A DNA stretch of 64,000 nucleotides from positions 186,001-250,000 of the forward strand of contig CAWADL010000005.1 in NCBI GenBank assembly GCA_963780825.1. The letters are read 5' to 3'. Each line of letters starts with the position of its first letter. Positions within the stretch are counted from its first letter, which is position 1. The translations under genes and the position numbers were made by a program. Origin of the DNA: Roseiarcus sp963780825. GTDB lineage: Bacteria; Pseudomonadota; Alphaproteobacteria; Rhizobiales; Beijerinckiaceae. Below are positions 12,136-21,892 of this stretch, piece after piece. The notes under the pieces are model-generated. The model saw only the letters and a list, made by a program, of their open reading frames with translations. It was not told the DNA's origin and did not search any database.

Positions 12136-12504
12136 ATGGCCGACAACAACCTTATCCAAGATATTTTGAAGGATGTGTTCCCAGAGGAATACAAGGCGCT
12201 TGGCCCAGAGACCGTGAAGGAGATCATCGCCGGCGTGTCGATCGTCGACCCCGACGAAGGCAACAAATTTCCTCTCATGGAGATCGCCGAGTTCATAAAG
12301 GAGAGTGTCGAATTCCTTGCCGCGTCGGTCGCTATCTACGCAGCCGTTCCGCGCGGGTCGGCTAAAAGTCAAACTCAAAGATGATGACAAGCCCTCGGCG
12401 GCCGATTTGGAGAAGGAGCTCGACAAGAAGGCGTAAAGCCCGGTCGACTGAGCAAGAAGCAGCAGCGGGCCTTGCTTGAGGGGCTCGCGAAGCGGAAGCG
12501 ATGA
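12136..12504 (+). CDS. Small charged protein of unknown function, partner of the membrane protease
   Basis: About 122 residues, beginning MADNNLIQDILKDVFPEEYK, with a short hydrophobic stretch (SVEFLAASVAIYAAV) near residues 58-72 and a charged C-terminal half (KVKLKDDDKPSAADLEKELD, then LSKKQQRALLEGLAKRKR). Two compensating frame changes are inferred near 12350 and 12437, because the reading returns to the first frame and its TGA overlaps the ATG of the next gene (ATGA at 12501-12504). GAGGGA precedes the start. The overlap suggests translational coupling with the downstream metalloprotease. I do not recognise the family; it may be a regulator, adaptor or substrate of the protease. Confidence 0.55.
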
Positions 12505-13788
12505 GCTTGGTTGCAATTTTCAGGCGGCTTGCCGTCTGGCTCGAACTGCACGCGCGCAGATATCCGCTCTTTGTCTTTCAATGCGCTGTTACCATTTTCC
12601 ACGGAGACTACACCAAATTATCCGAGGCGCTGCTGGTCGCATCCTGGTTCAGCAGTCGGGTGTTTCATTATGTGCTGGTGACATCCATCGATCGGGATAT
12701 GAATTTCAAGGTCTGCCGCTTCCTGAAGCGGTTCTCGCTTTGTCAATTCACGCGGATCCCGATTGAAATCGGCGATCGCGAAAGAGACAGTGGTGGCGCT
12801 GCTTGCCCGTTCGATTTTCCTCCGTCCGTCGCTGATGATTTGGGAAACGCGTCTGCGAAAATTGATGGGGCTGCCAACGCTTAAATCTTCCGTTCAACAA
12901 AACATTCGGATATTTCACGTTGCGCGAGGCCGGTCGGCAATCAAACCCTGCCCGACCGCCTTCACGATGAGAACCGGCGGCTACGCTTTCTTGAGCGAAA
13001 GGCCGCCCAACATAGGCGCGGTACAGCGTTTTTTCCTGTTGCATGAACTTGGGCACCTGTCTCCGCTGTCGAAATATACGTCGCTTCGGGCGACGTTTGG
13101 ATGCGCGCCATTTTTTCCGATCGTGATATGGGCGGTCCCGCAAGTTACGCCGGGCTGGCGAGGAGTGATCCTGATTGTCGGCTTCGCTTTTATGCTTTTG
13201 TTTCTGCGGGATTTTGTTTGGAGCGTGATCCGCATTGTCGGCAGGGTCTTGGACGAGATGACCGCTGACCGCTTCGGCCTGACCCACCTGCCGCCGGCCG
13301 AACGGCTGGAGGTCGCAAACTTCTTTCGCGAGCGCCCGCTACCCAACGATGATACGCTGCCCCCGGACGGCAACCAGCGCCGGCACAAGCTGTTCTCCGA
13401 CAATCTCGAGCACATCCGCGCGAGCAACGGTGAACCCGAAGGCCTGTTCGGATTTCCGCAACCCTCAAAAACCGAGTGGCCAGTTCTTCTGAGCTTCGCG
13501 GCTGTCTTCTTTTTGGCGGCGTTTGCGCCTCCGGCGACAGACGTCGCCGTGTGGTTTCTTGCCTTCGTCGCCTTAACGATAACTTTCCCGCTCTTGTCCA
13601 ATCTGATGACCAATCGCGATCTTGAAATTCTGATAGGCCACGCCCTCGCTGAGCCGGCGTCGATCCCTGCCGACCGAATCCCGTCGTGGCCAGAGGAGGC
13701 GGCGTGGATTGGCAATATCCGTCACTGGCTTGGTCTCGCGCCGGTGCTGCCAAAAGACCTGCCGAAGTGGATGTATGGCGGCGCTTGA
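12501..13788 (+). CDS. Membrane metalloprotease with HExxH, M48-like, frameshifted
   Basis: A protein of about 429 residues. FFLLHELGHLS at about 13024-13063 holds the zinc motif HELGH, and about 70 residues later VLDEMTADRFGL supplies the probable third ligand in the pattern of M48-type peptidases (E..AD.(F/Y)G). Hydrophobic segments lie between the motifs (VILIVGFAFMLLFL) and near the C-terminus (VLLSFAAVFFLAAF, VWFLAFVALTITF), so it is an integral membrane protease. One frame change is inferred near 12760; a TTG at 12763 could instead start a shorter 341-residue form. It overlaps the small upstream gene by 4 bp. No standard HtpX/Ste24/BepA domain arrangement was recognised. Confidence 0.65.
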
Positions 13789-13912
13789 AGGCATGTCGCC
13801 CGTGCACTTTCTTGCACGACCATGAACATTTTTACGCGCCGCTTGACAGGTTTTTCCCCCACAGCCATGCTCCCGTCGCGCCCAGAATAAGGGCGCGGGA
13901 GGAAACCGGGCG

Positions 13913-15432
13913 ATGAAACAGCCCGTCGCGCAGACGCGACATGCTTGAGGCGCGCGACGTCTGTAAGCGCTTCGGCGGGACCCAGGCGCTGTCCGAGGCC
14001 GCGCTCTGCGTGGGTCGCGGCGAAATCGTCGCGCTGCTCGGGGAGAACGGCGCCGGCAAGTCGACCCTGATCAAGATCCTGGCCGGCGTCTATGCGCTCG
14101 ACCGCGGCTCGATCTGCTACAACGGCCAGGAGATGACGCATGCGGTGCGCCGCATGCCGATCGCCTTCATCCATCAGGATCTCGGCCTCATCGATTGGAT
14201 GACGGTCGCAGAAAACATCTGTCTGACGCTCGGCTATCCGCGCCGCTTCGGCATGATTGATCGTCGCGCCGCCCGCGAGCGTGCGCGCGCGGCCTCGGAA
14301 AAGCTCGGCGCCGACATCGATCCGGAGCTGCGCATCCAGAACCTGTCGCGCACCGAGAAGAGCCTCGTCGCCATCGCTCGTGCGCTCGCGGCCGACGCGG
14401 AAATCCTCGTGCTCGACGAGCCGACGGCGAGCCTGCCCGCCGACGAAGTCGTGCGGCTGTTCGAGGCGCTCAGGCGCCTGCGCGCACAGCAAGTCGGCAT
14501 GGTCTATGTCTCGCATCGGCTCGACGAAGTGTTCGAGATCGCCGACCGCATGGTGGTGCTGCGCGACGGCGTCGTCGCCGGGGAGCGCGTCGTGGCGCAG
14601 ACGACCGCCCGAGGAAACAATCCTGCTCATCGTCGGCCGCGAGCCGAGCCAGGTGTTCCGCCGTCCGGCCGAGCGTGAGGGACAGCCGCGGCTTGGCTTC
14701 GCGGGCGCGTGTGTCGGATCGGTCGGGCCGATCGAGGCCAGCATCCACGCGGGCGAAATCGTCGGGCTGGTTGGTCTGCGCGGCGCGGGCCAGGAAGTTG
14801 TCAGCCGGGCTTTGTTTGGCGTGGAGCCGCTGACTTCAGGCGAAATCCGCATCGATGGAACAGCCGTCAGGATAAGCTCGCCGCGGCGGGCCATGGAGCT
14901 CGGCATCAATCTCGTCTGCGCCGATCGTGTCGGCGAATCGGTGGTGCCCGGCCTGTCGGTCCGCGAGAATTTTTATCTGAACCCGCTCGCGGCCGGATGC
15001 GCCACCACCTCGTGGATCGCCCCGCGGCATGAGGGACGCGCCTCCCGCCGTCTCGGCGAGACGGTGGGCTTGCGGCCAAACGATCCGGGGCTCGCCATCG
15101 AGCTGTTGTCCGGCGGCAATCAGCAGAAAGTTGTGGTTGGGCGCTGGCTGCATCTGAAATCAAAGATCTACGTGTTCGAGGATCCGACGGCCGGCGTCGA
15201 CGTCGGGGCCAAGGCGGAGATCTACAAGCTGTTCGACGTCGCGCTGCGCGAGGGCGCGGCGATCCTCATCGTCTCCACCGATTTCGAGGAGATCGCGAAG
15301 GTGTGCCATCGCGCGCTGGTGTTCGACCGCGGCCGCGTCGTCAGCGAGTTGCACGCCGACGATCTCTCCATCAGCAATCTGCTCGGCGCCGCTTCCGCCA
15401 ATATCGAGCGCAGCCGCGCTGTCGCGCATTGA
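13913..15432 (+). CDS. Ribose-type ABC transporter ATP-binding protein (RbsA/XylG family), frameshifted
   Basis: A tandem ATPase of about 505 residues that powers a sugar importer. The first cassette has Walker A LLGENGAGKST, a degenerate signature (LSRTEKSLVAIARAL) and Walker B ILVLDEPTAS. The second has the characteristic degenerate Walker A (GLRGAGQE) and signature LSGGNQQKVVVGRWL, as in RbsA-type proteins. A frame change near 14605 (C-run) joins the halves. The ATG at 13913 has a strong GGAGGAAA site but is one base out of frame with the domain, so a second small indel near 13935 is likely; otherwise the start is 13941. Permease and binding-protein genes follow. Confidence 0.88.
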
Positions 15433-15445
15433 ACGGACCCGGACG

Positions 15446-16525
15446 ATGCAATCGATAAAATCGAACGCGCTGGAGCCGACACGCCCCGAACTCGCCTCGC
15501 TCTCGACGGGTCAGGCGATCCTGCGGCTAATTCCCGTCTATGGATTGCCGATACTGACGGTGCTGCTGATCGTATTGTTCTCGATCCTGCTGCCCGACAC
15601 GTTCCCAACCTGGCTCAATTTCCGCTCTATCCTCGCCGACAAATCGATCGTCGCGCTGCTCGCGCTCGCCGCGACTTTGCCGATGATGGCCGGCCGCATT
15701 GACCTGACTGTCGGCTTTGGCATCGTGATGTGGCACATTCTCGCCATCAGCCTGCAGGTCAAATACGGAATCCCCTGGCCGCTGGCGATCGTCATCGTGG
15801 TGGCCTGCTCGGGCTTCGTTGGTTTCATCAACGGCGCGTTGGTGGAGGTCGCGCAGGTCGACGCGTTCGTCGCGACGCTTGGCACCGGCACGATTCTTTA
15901 TGCGCTCGCGCTTTGGCACACCGAGGGGCGCCAGATCGTTGGCGCCTTGCCGCATGGATTTACAGCGATCAACTCGACGTCGCTGTTTGGGGTGCCGATC
16001 CCCGCGTTCTATGTGTTGGGTCTGGCGATCATATTGTGGGTCATCACCGAGCGATTGCCGATCGGGCGGTTCATCTACGCCATCGGCGCCAACGAGAAGG
16101 CCGCGGCGCTGAACGGCATCCCCGTCCGCGCTTATGTCATCGGCGTGTTCGTTGCCTCCGGCGTCATCACCGGGCTCGCCGGCTGCGTGTTGGGCGCCAA
16201 GCTGCGCATCGGGCAGGCGAATGTCGGGCTGGACTTCCTGCTGCCTGCGCTGGTTGGAGCGTTTCTCGGTTCGACGACGATCAAGCCGGGACGCGTCAAC
16301 GTCTGGGGCAGCGTGTTCGGCATCCTTATCCTCGCCGTCGGCATCTCCGGCATTCAGTTGTATGGCGGCGCCTTCTTCGTCGAGCCTTTGTTCAACGGAA
16401 CGACCCTCGTCGTCGCCATTGCGCTTGCCGCCTTCGCACAGCGACGCCGCGCCGTGATCAAACCGCCGCGCGAACTCTCGCCAGCAGCGGCCAAGGAAAC
16501 ATCGAACGCCGCCAAAGCCGCATGA
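15446..16525 (+). CDS. Ribose-type ABC transporter permease (RbsC family)
   Basis: A 359-residue inner-membrane permease with 8-10 hydrophobic helices. It has the BPD_transp_2 features LSILADKSIVALLALAATL-like opening, the MMAGRIDLTVG stretch, and the loop IYAIGANEKAAALNGIPV that contacts the ATPase. It starts 13 bp after the ATPase stop and precedes the binding-protein gene, forming the usual ATPase-permease-receptor operon. The sugar is not identifiable; the pentonate dehydratase nearby hints at a pentose or related polyol. Confidence 0.92.
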   Translation: MQSIKSNALEPTRPELASLSTGQAILRLIPVYGLPILTVLLIVLFSILLPDTFPTWLNFRSILADKSIVALLALAATLPMMAGRIDLTVGFGIVMWHILAISLQVKYGIPWPLAIVIVVACSGFVGFINGALVEVAQVDAFVATLGTGTILYALALWHTEGRQIVGALPHGFTAINSTSLFGVPIPAFYVLGLAIILWVITERLPIGRFIYAIGANEKAAALNGIPVRAYVIGVFVASGVITGLAGCVLGAKLRIGQANVGLDFLLPALVGAFLGSTTIKPGRVNVWGSVFGILILAVGISGIQLYGGAFFVEPLFNGTTLVVAIALAAFAQRRRAVIKPPRELSPAAAKETSNAAKAA

Positions 16526-16600
16526 GGTTTTTGCGGGGTAAACGCCGGCGAAGCCGGCCTGGCGCCCTTGAACGGCGCCAGTTCATCCTGGGAGGAAGAC

Positions 16601-17728
16601 ATGAGTAAGACTTTGGTGAGGGGGCTGCTCGCGGGAGCGGCGCTGGCGTCGTTTGGCGCGAGCTTGGCGCGGGCGGATGACGACTCGGCCTATATCGAAA
16701 AGGCAAAGGCTTATTTGCAGAACGTCGCGGCGCCTGTGACCAAATGGGATGGGCCGACATCGGGACCGAAGGCGGCGCAAGGCAAGAAGCTGATCGTCCT
16801 GGTCGTCACCGATGCGCGCAATGGCGGCGCGCAAGGCGCCGCCGACGGCGCGGTAGAGGCCGCCAAATCGCTCGGCTGGGAAACGCGCATGCTCGATGGG
16901 CAGGGCACCGTGCCGGGCCACGCCTCCGCATTCCAGCAGGCGATCGCGATGAAGCCGGCGGGCATCCTCAACGCCGGCATCGATTCCGCCGAGCAGCAGG
17001 ATTTGCTGGAACAGGCCGCCGCCGCGGGCATCAAGATCGTCGGTTGGCACGCCGGGCCAAAGGCGGGGCCGGTCGAAGGCATTCCCGCTGTGTTCACCAA
17101 CGTAACGACGGATCCGCTCGAGGTCGCAAACTCCGCTGGCTATGAGGCGGTGGTCAAATCCAATGGCCACGCCGGCGTCGTGTTGTTCACCGATTCGATC
17201 TACGCCATCGCTACCGCCAAGACCAATTTTTCGAAGGCGGCGGTTGAGGGGTGCAAGGGCTGCAAGATCCTGGAGATCGCCGATACGCCGATCGCCGACC
17301 TCTCCAACCGGATGGGCCAGTTGACGACGTCGCTGCTGTCCAAATACGGCGCGAAGTGGACGTATTCAATCGCCGTCAACGATCTCTACTACGACTTCTC
17401 TGCGCCCTCGCTGCAAGCGGCGGGCGTCGATCCGGCGAAGGGCGCTCCCCAGCAGATTTCGTCTGGCGACGGGTCGGTGCCGGCGTTCAAGCGAATCCGC
17501 GACCAGCAATATCAGCTCGCCACCGTCGCCGAGCCGCTCAACCAGCAAGGCTGGATCATGATTGACGAGATGAACCGCGCCTTCGCCGGCGAGAAGCCAT
17601 CGGGCTTCGTGCCGCACGTGCATTTGTTCACCGCGGAGAACGTCGACAAGGATGGGGGCGCGGATAATAAGTTCGATCCCGGCAATGGGTATCGCGACGA
17701 ATACAAGAAGATTTGGGGCGTGAAGTAG
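16601..17728 (+). CDS. Sugar ABC transporter substrate-binding protein (RbsB/LacI-type fold)
   Basis: A 375-residue periplasmic receptor. Residues 1-25 form a signal peptide (MSKTLVRGLLAGAALASFGA, cleavage near ARA-DD). The mature part has the type I periplasmic fold with repeated patterns such as QQAIAMKPAGILNAGID and AAAAGIKIVGWHAGP. The ATG at 16601 is preceded by GGAGGAAG. It belongs to the operon 13913-17728. A strong hairpin follows the stop. Confidence 0.92.
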   Translation: MSKTLVRGLLAGAALASFGASLARADDDSAYIEKAKAYLQNVAAPVTKWDGPTSGPKAAQGKKLIVLVVTDARNGGAQGAADGAVEAAKSLGWETRMLDGQGTVPGHASAFQQAIAMKPAGILNAGIDSAEQQDLLEQAAAAGIKIVGWHAGPKAGPVEGIPAVFTNVTTDPLEVANSAGYEAVVKSNGHAGVVLFTDSIYAIATAKTNFSKAAVEGCKGCKILEIADTPIADLSNRMGQLTTSLLSKYGAKWTYSIAVNDLYYDFSAPSLQAAGVDPAKGAPQQISSGDGSVPAFKRIRDQQYQLATVAEPLNQQGWIMIDEMNRAFAGEKPSGFVPHVHLFTAENVDKDGGADNKFDPGNGYRDEYKKIWGVK

Positions 17729-17737
17729 TCGACCCCG

Positions 17738-17759
17738 AGGCCTCCCTTGCGGGGGGCCT
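17738..17759 (+). terminator. Probable rho-independent terminator after the sugar importer
   Basis: AGGCCTCCC-TTGC-GGGGGGCCT forms a 9-bp GC-rich stem (one G-T pair) 9 bp after the receptor stop, followed by TCGTGTCCTTT. It probably limits read-through into the LVIVD gene. Confidence 0.65.
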
Positions 17760-17761
17760 TC

Positions 17762-17837
17762 GTGTCCTTTGTGTCTCCTTAGTGTCTTGGTGGTGAAAGG
17801 GTTCACCACCAAGACACTAAGGAGGCACAAAGGACAC
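17762..17837. repeat. Long perfect-type hairpin, 36-bp arms
   Basis: Two 36-nt arms (17762-17797 and 17802-17837) are complementary except for one position and are separated by the 4-nt loop AGGG. Core text is TTAGTGTCTTGGTGGTGAA. This resembles intergenic palindromes seen in many unrelated bacteria. It sits between the ABC operon and the LVIVD-protein gene. Confidence 0.8.
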
Positions 17838-17869
17838 AATGAGGTACTTTTCAAACTGGAGAGCTAGGA

Positions 17870-19124
17870 ATGTCTGCTGATCTACCGAAGCCTGATTACG
17901 CCACGCCCAACATGCGCCTCGTCGGCCACAGCGACCAGGGCGGCTTTTGCGACGGCGTCCAGGTGATGGTCCACCGCGGCTATGCCTATGTTGGCCACAT
18001 CTTCTCCAAGGGCTTCTCCATTATCGACGTGCGCGATCCCCTCGAAGCCGCAATACGTCAAACATGTGCCGTCGCCGCCCAACACTTGGACGCTGCATCT
18101 GCAGACCGCCGACGATCTCCTGCTCCTCATCCACAACAAGGACATGTTCGCGCAAGCCGAACTCGCCGACGAGAAAAACTATTACAAGGGTTCGGTCGAT
18201 CATCACGCCGAGGAAAAGTCGAGCGCGCGCAATTGGTCGGCGGGCCTTGCGGTCTACGACGTGTCCAACCCTGCCGAGCCGAAGCAGATCGGCTTCATGC
18301 CTGTCGAAGGCACAGGGCTGCATCGCGTCTATTATGTTGGCGGCCGTTACGCCTATGCCTCGGCGCTGATCGACGGCTTCACCGACTACATCATGATCTG
18401 CATTGATCTGAAGGATCCGAAAAAGCCGGAGGTAGTCGGCAAATACTGGTTGCCCGGCATGAACAAAGCCGCTGGCGAAACCGCCAACTGGCCAACCAAG
18501 AACGGCCGCTTCGGCCTGCATCATCCGATCGTCCAGGACGATATCGCTTATTGCAGCTGGCGCGACGGGTGTCTGGCGGTCGTCGACGTGAAGGACAAGG
18601 CAAACCCGAAACTCATCACGCACAAGATGTGGGCCCCGCCGTTCGGCGGCGGCACGCACAATGCGCTGCCGTTGAAGAACCGCAACCTGCTGGTCGTGGT
18701 CGACGAGACGGTGCTCGACAATCAGGAGGACGGGTTCAAGCCGATCTGGATCTTCGACAATCAGGTCAAGTCGAACCCGATCAGCATCTCGACCTTCCCG
18801 GCGCCGTCAGACAAGGATTATCTGAAGGTCGGCGGCCATTTCGGGCCGCACAATGTGCACGAGAACCGGCCGGACTCGTTCTACAGCGAGGAGATCATCT
18901 TCGCGACTTATCAGAACGCGGGTCTTCGGGTTTACGATATCAAGGACCAGTTCCGGCCGAAGGAGATCGCGGCTTTCGTGCCGCCGCCGCCGACCAAATG
19001 GGTGGACCCGCGCCCGAACCGTCCGATCGTGCTGCACTCCGCCGACGTGTTCGTCGACAAGAACGCGCTTTGCTACGTGACGGATTTCAGCGCGGGGCTG
19101 TACATCGTCGAGTACAAGGGCTGA
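17870..19124 (+). CDS. LVIVD-repeat beta-propeller protein, frameshifted
   Basis: About 418 residues of repeated beta-propeller-like units of the LVIVD type: YAYVGHIFSKGFSIIDVRDP, GLAVYDVSNPAEPKQIG, IMICIDLKDPKKPEVVG, CLAVVDVKDKANPKLIT and LRVYDIKDQFRPKEI. These are usually ligand-binding or scaffolding proteins; no enzymatic motif is evident. No signal peptide is seen. One frame change near 18043 (extra G) separates the first unit from the rest. It follows the ribose-type importer on the same strand, so a role with the same substrate is possible but unproven. Confidence 0.78.
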
Positions 19125-19152
19125 GGAGTGCGGCGCCGGCCTGTAGCGCCGC

Positions 19153-19259
19153 CGTCGTTGCGAGGAGCGAAGCGACGCGGCAATCCATGCGTCGGCAGTG
19201 CCTATCCGGATAGCGACGATCTCACGACGCTGGATTGCTTCGCTGCGCTCGCAACGACG
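19153..19259. repeat. CGTCATTGCGAGCGAAGCG-type palindrome
   Basis: Inverted arms CGTCGTTGCGAGGAGCGAAG... and ...TTCGCTGCGCTCGCAACGACG around a variable centre. Further copies are at 19649-19757 and 25334-25480. It fills the gap between the LVIVD and rhodanese genes, which converge. Confidence 0.8.
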
Positions 19260-19276
19260 GCGGCTAGCGTCCGGCC

Positions 19277-19616
19277 TCAAACCAACTCGCCGCCCTCGCG
19301 GGCCCAACCGAGCACGCCGCCCTTGTAATGCCAGATGTCGGTGAAGCCGGCCTGGCGGGCGCGCGTGAGCGCGGTCATCGAGCGGTTGCCTGATCGGCAG
19401 ATCAGCACGATCGGCTTGTCGCGCGGCAGTTGTTCGGCGGGGTCGAAGCTCGACAAAGGCGTAAGCACGCTGCCCTCGACATGGCCGGCCTCGTATTCGT
19501 TGACCTCACGCACGTCGACAAGCGCGATCGTTACCCTCACCCAACGCCTTCACCAGCGCCGGATAGGTGATCTCGTCGGGATTGGCATCGCCGCGATCGA
19601 TTGTTTGCTCGGCCAA
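19277..19616 (-). CDS. Rhodanese-like domain protein, frameshifted
   Basis: A single-domain sulfurtransferase-like protein of about 113 residues. It contains LVDVREVNEYEAGHVEGSVL and the active-site loop ICRSGNRS, with the catalytic Cys. The N-terminal part (AEQTIDRGDANPDEITYPAL) lies in another frame, joined near 19535. The probable start is the TTG at 19616, preceded by GAGGAGA. It is transcribed away from the dehydratase-side repeat and towards the LVIVD gene. Its physiological sulfur acceptor is unknown. Confidence 0.8.
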
Positions 19617-19648
19617 AGATAGTCTCCTCTTCTATTCGTCCTGTGCTC

Positions 19649-19757
19649 CGTCATTGCGAGCGAAGCGAAGCAATCCAGCGTCGTGAGATCGTCATTCAGC
19701 GGGCAAAGCCGCTTGCGGCCGCTGGATTGCTTTGTCGCTTCGCTCCTCGCAATGACG
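19649..19757. repeat. CGTCATTGCGAGCGAAGCG-type palindrome
   Basis: Arms CGTCATTGCGAGCGAAGCG and ...CGCAATGACG flank a second inner palindrome with GGCAAAGCCGCTTGCGGCC. It separates the dehydratase stop from the rhodanese start. Confidence 0.8.
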
Positions 19758-19780
19758 ATTCTATGGGCGCAATCCCCGCC

Positions 19781-21592
19781 TCAGTGATTGTCCCTCGGCA
19801 CGCCCGCCGTCTGCGCCAGCTTCTGGAACCCGACCGCCGGCTTCAGCACCATGCCCTCGTCGAATTGCGCGACCATGCTGCGCTGGATCTCCTGCCACGG
19901 CGTCTGGCTCTTCGGGAACGCATAAGGGTGCGCTTGCAGCGTCATCCGCCGCTCCGCAAGCTCAGCTTCGCTGATCAGAATATCCGCCGAGCGCTTGTTC
20001 AAGTCGATGCGCACGCGGTCGCCGGTCTTCAACAAGGCGAGGCCGCCGCCGGCCGCCGCCTCGGGTGACGCGTTGAGGATCGACGGCGAGCCGGACGTGC
20101 CGGACTGACGGCCGTCGCCGATGCAGGGCAGCGCGTGCACGCCTTTCTTGATCAGATAGGCCGGCGGCTGCATGTTCACGACTTCCGCGCCGCCGGGGTA
20201 GCCGATCGGCCCAGTGCCGCGGATGAACAGCATGCAATGCTCGTCGATCTTGAGCGCAGGATCGTCGATGCGATGATGATAATCCTCCGGCCCTTCGAAT
20301 ACGATCGCGCGGCCCTCGAAAGCCTCGGGGTCCTTCGGGTTGGAGAGATAGCGCGTGCGGAACTCCTCGCCGATAACGCTGGTCTTCATCACCGCATTGT
20401 TGAACAGGTTGCCCTTCAGCACGATGAAGCCGGCGTCTTCTTTCATCGGCTTGTCGATCGGATAGATCACGTCGTGATCGTCGGTCGCCTTGTTGCGGTT
20501 GTTTTCGCCGAACGTCTTGCCGTTGACGGTCAGTGCATCCTCATGAACCAGCTTCTTCTTCATCAGCTCATTCACGACCGCCGGCACGCCGCCGGCGCGA
20601 TGGAACTCCTCGCCGAGGTATTTGCCGGCGGGCTGCATGTTGACCAGCAGCGGGATCTTGTGGCCGACCTTCTCCCAATCATCCATGTCGAACTTGACGC
20701 CGACGTGGCGGGCGATGGCGTTGATGTGGATCGTCGCGTTGGTTGATCCGCCGATCGCGGAGTTGACGACGACCGCATTCTCGATTGCCTTGCGCGTCAT
20801 GATATCGGACGGCTTCAGATCCTCCCAAACCATCTCGACGATCCGCTTGCCTGTCTCATAGGCGATCTGGCCGCGCTCGCGATGCGGCGCGGGGATCGCC
20901 GCACAGCCCGGCAGGCTCATGCCGAGCGCCTCGGCGAGCGCGTTCATCGTCGAGGCGGTGCCCATGGTGTTGCAATGTCCGACCGACGGCGCCGACGAGG
21001 TCACGATCTCCATGAACTGCTCGTAGTCGATCTTACCTGCTGACAGCTCCTCGCGCGCCTTCCAGACAATCGTGCCTGAGCCGGTGCGCTCGCCGTGGTG
21101 CCAGCCGTTGTTCATCGGGCCGCCAGACAGCACGATCGCCGGCAGATTGACGGTCGCCGCGGCCATGATGCAGGCGGGCGTGGTCTTGTCGCAGCCGGTG
21201 GTCAGCACGACGCCGTCGATGAAATAGCCGTAAAGCGTCTCGACCAGGCCGAGATAGGCGAGATTGCGGTCGAGCGCCGCGGTCGGCCGCTTTCCCGTCT
21301 CCTGGATCGGATGCACGGGGAATTCGAACGGTACGCCGCCCGCGGTGAGGATGCCGTCGCGCACGCGCTTGGCGAGCTCGATGTGGTGGCGGTTGCAGGG
21401 CGAAAGGTCAGAGCCGGTCTGGGCAATGCCGATGATCGGTTTGCCGGAGCGGAGTTCGTTGGGGGTGAGCCCGAAATTGAGGTAGCGCTCGATATAGAGC
21501 GCCGTCATGCCCGGGTTTTCGGGATTGTCGAACCAGAGTTTGGAGCGCAGTTTGCGAGTGCGGTCCTGTGGCGCTCCGCCCGTCGTGCTCAT
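19781..21592 (-). CDS. IlvD/Edd-family dehydratase, pentonate (arabonate/xylonate) type
   Basis: A 603-residue iron-sulfur dehydratase. The cysteines expected to bind the cluster appear in LTTGCDKTTPACIMAA and PSVGHCNTMGTASTMN, and VVNSAIGGSTNATIHI is the conserved substrate region. The opening RSKLWFDNPENPGMTALYIERYLNFGLTPNELRSG marks the sugar-acid branch (L-arabonate, D-xylonate) rather than dihydroxy-acid dehydratase IlvD. The ATG at 21592 is preceded by GGAGA. Proximity to a ribose-type importer fits non-phosphorylative pentose oxidation, but exact substrate is inferred. Confidence 0.87.
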   Translation of the reverse strand: MSTTGGAPQDRTRKLRSKLWFDNPENPGMTALYIERYLNFGLTPNELRSGKPIIGIAQTGSDLSPCNRHHIELAKRVRDGILTAGGVPFEFPVHPIQETGKRPTAALDRNLAYLGLVETLYGYFIDGVVLTTGCDKTTPACIMAAATVNLPAIVLSGGPMNNGWHHGERTGSGTIVWKAREELSAGKIDYEQFMEIVTSSAPSVGHCNTMGTASTMNALAEALGMSLPGCAAIPAPHRERGQIAYETGKRIVEMVWEDLKPSDIMTRKAIENAVVVNSAIGGSTNATIHINAIARHVGVKFDMDDWEKVGHKIPLLVNMQPAGKYLGEEFHRAGGVPAVVNELMKKKLVHEDALTVNGKTFGENNRNKATDDHDVIYPIDKPMKEDAGFIVLKGNLFNNAVMKTSVIGEEFRTRYLSNPKDPEAFEGRAIVFEGPEDYHHRIDDPALKIDEHCMLFIRGTGPIGYPGGAEVVNMQPPAYLIKKGVHALPCIGDGRQSGTSGSPSILNASPEAAAGGGLALLKTGDRVRIDLNKRSADILISEAELAERRMTLQAHPYAFPKSQTPWQEIQRSMVAQFDEGMVLKPAVGFQKLAQTAGVPRDNH

Positions 21593-21683
21593 GCTTTTTT
21601 GTCTCCGCGTCGGCCCCGCGGCGTCGCCTTGGGGATTGGCGTTTGGATAGGCGCGCGTCCGCGCAAGCGCAAGGGCGACGCGC

Positions 21684-21756
21684 TTGGGACCGCGGGCGTC
21701 TCGCACGCTCTTCGGGGTGGGACAGAGAAAGAGCGGGCGGGACGCCCGCGGTCCAA
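21684..21756. repeat. GGGACCGCGGGCGTC-type palindrome
   Basis: Inverted arms TTGGGACCGCGGGCGTC and GACGCCCGCGGTCCAA. This is the same family as the in-gene copy at 10275-10347. It lies in the 300-bp divergent gap between the dehydratase and the hybrid kinase, where nothing else is recognisable. Confidence 0.75.
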
Positions 21757-21892
21757 GGGGGCGCCGCTTCGTTAGGGTACGATCTGGATATTTCTCGCAT
21801 AACGTGTATTAATTATAACATGCAACTATAAGTTAACCACCGAAGGGTCTATCTGCGGGGGCGGCGTAGCGGCGTATCGGGAGAGCGACATC

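Noticed and set aside
16601..17728. Lipoprotein signal on the sugar receptor
   Set aside because: No lipobox cysteine follows the hydrophobic stretch; the cleavage site looks like a standard signal peptidase I site.
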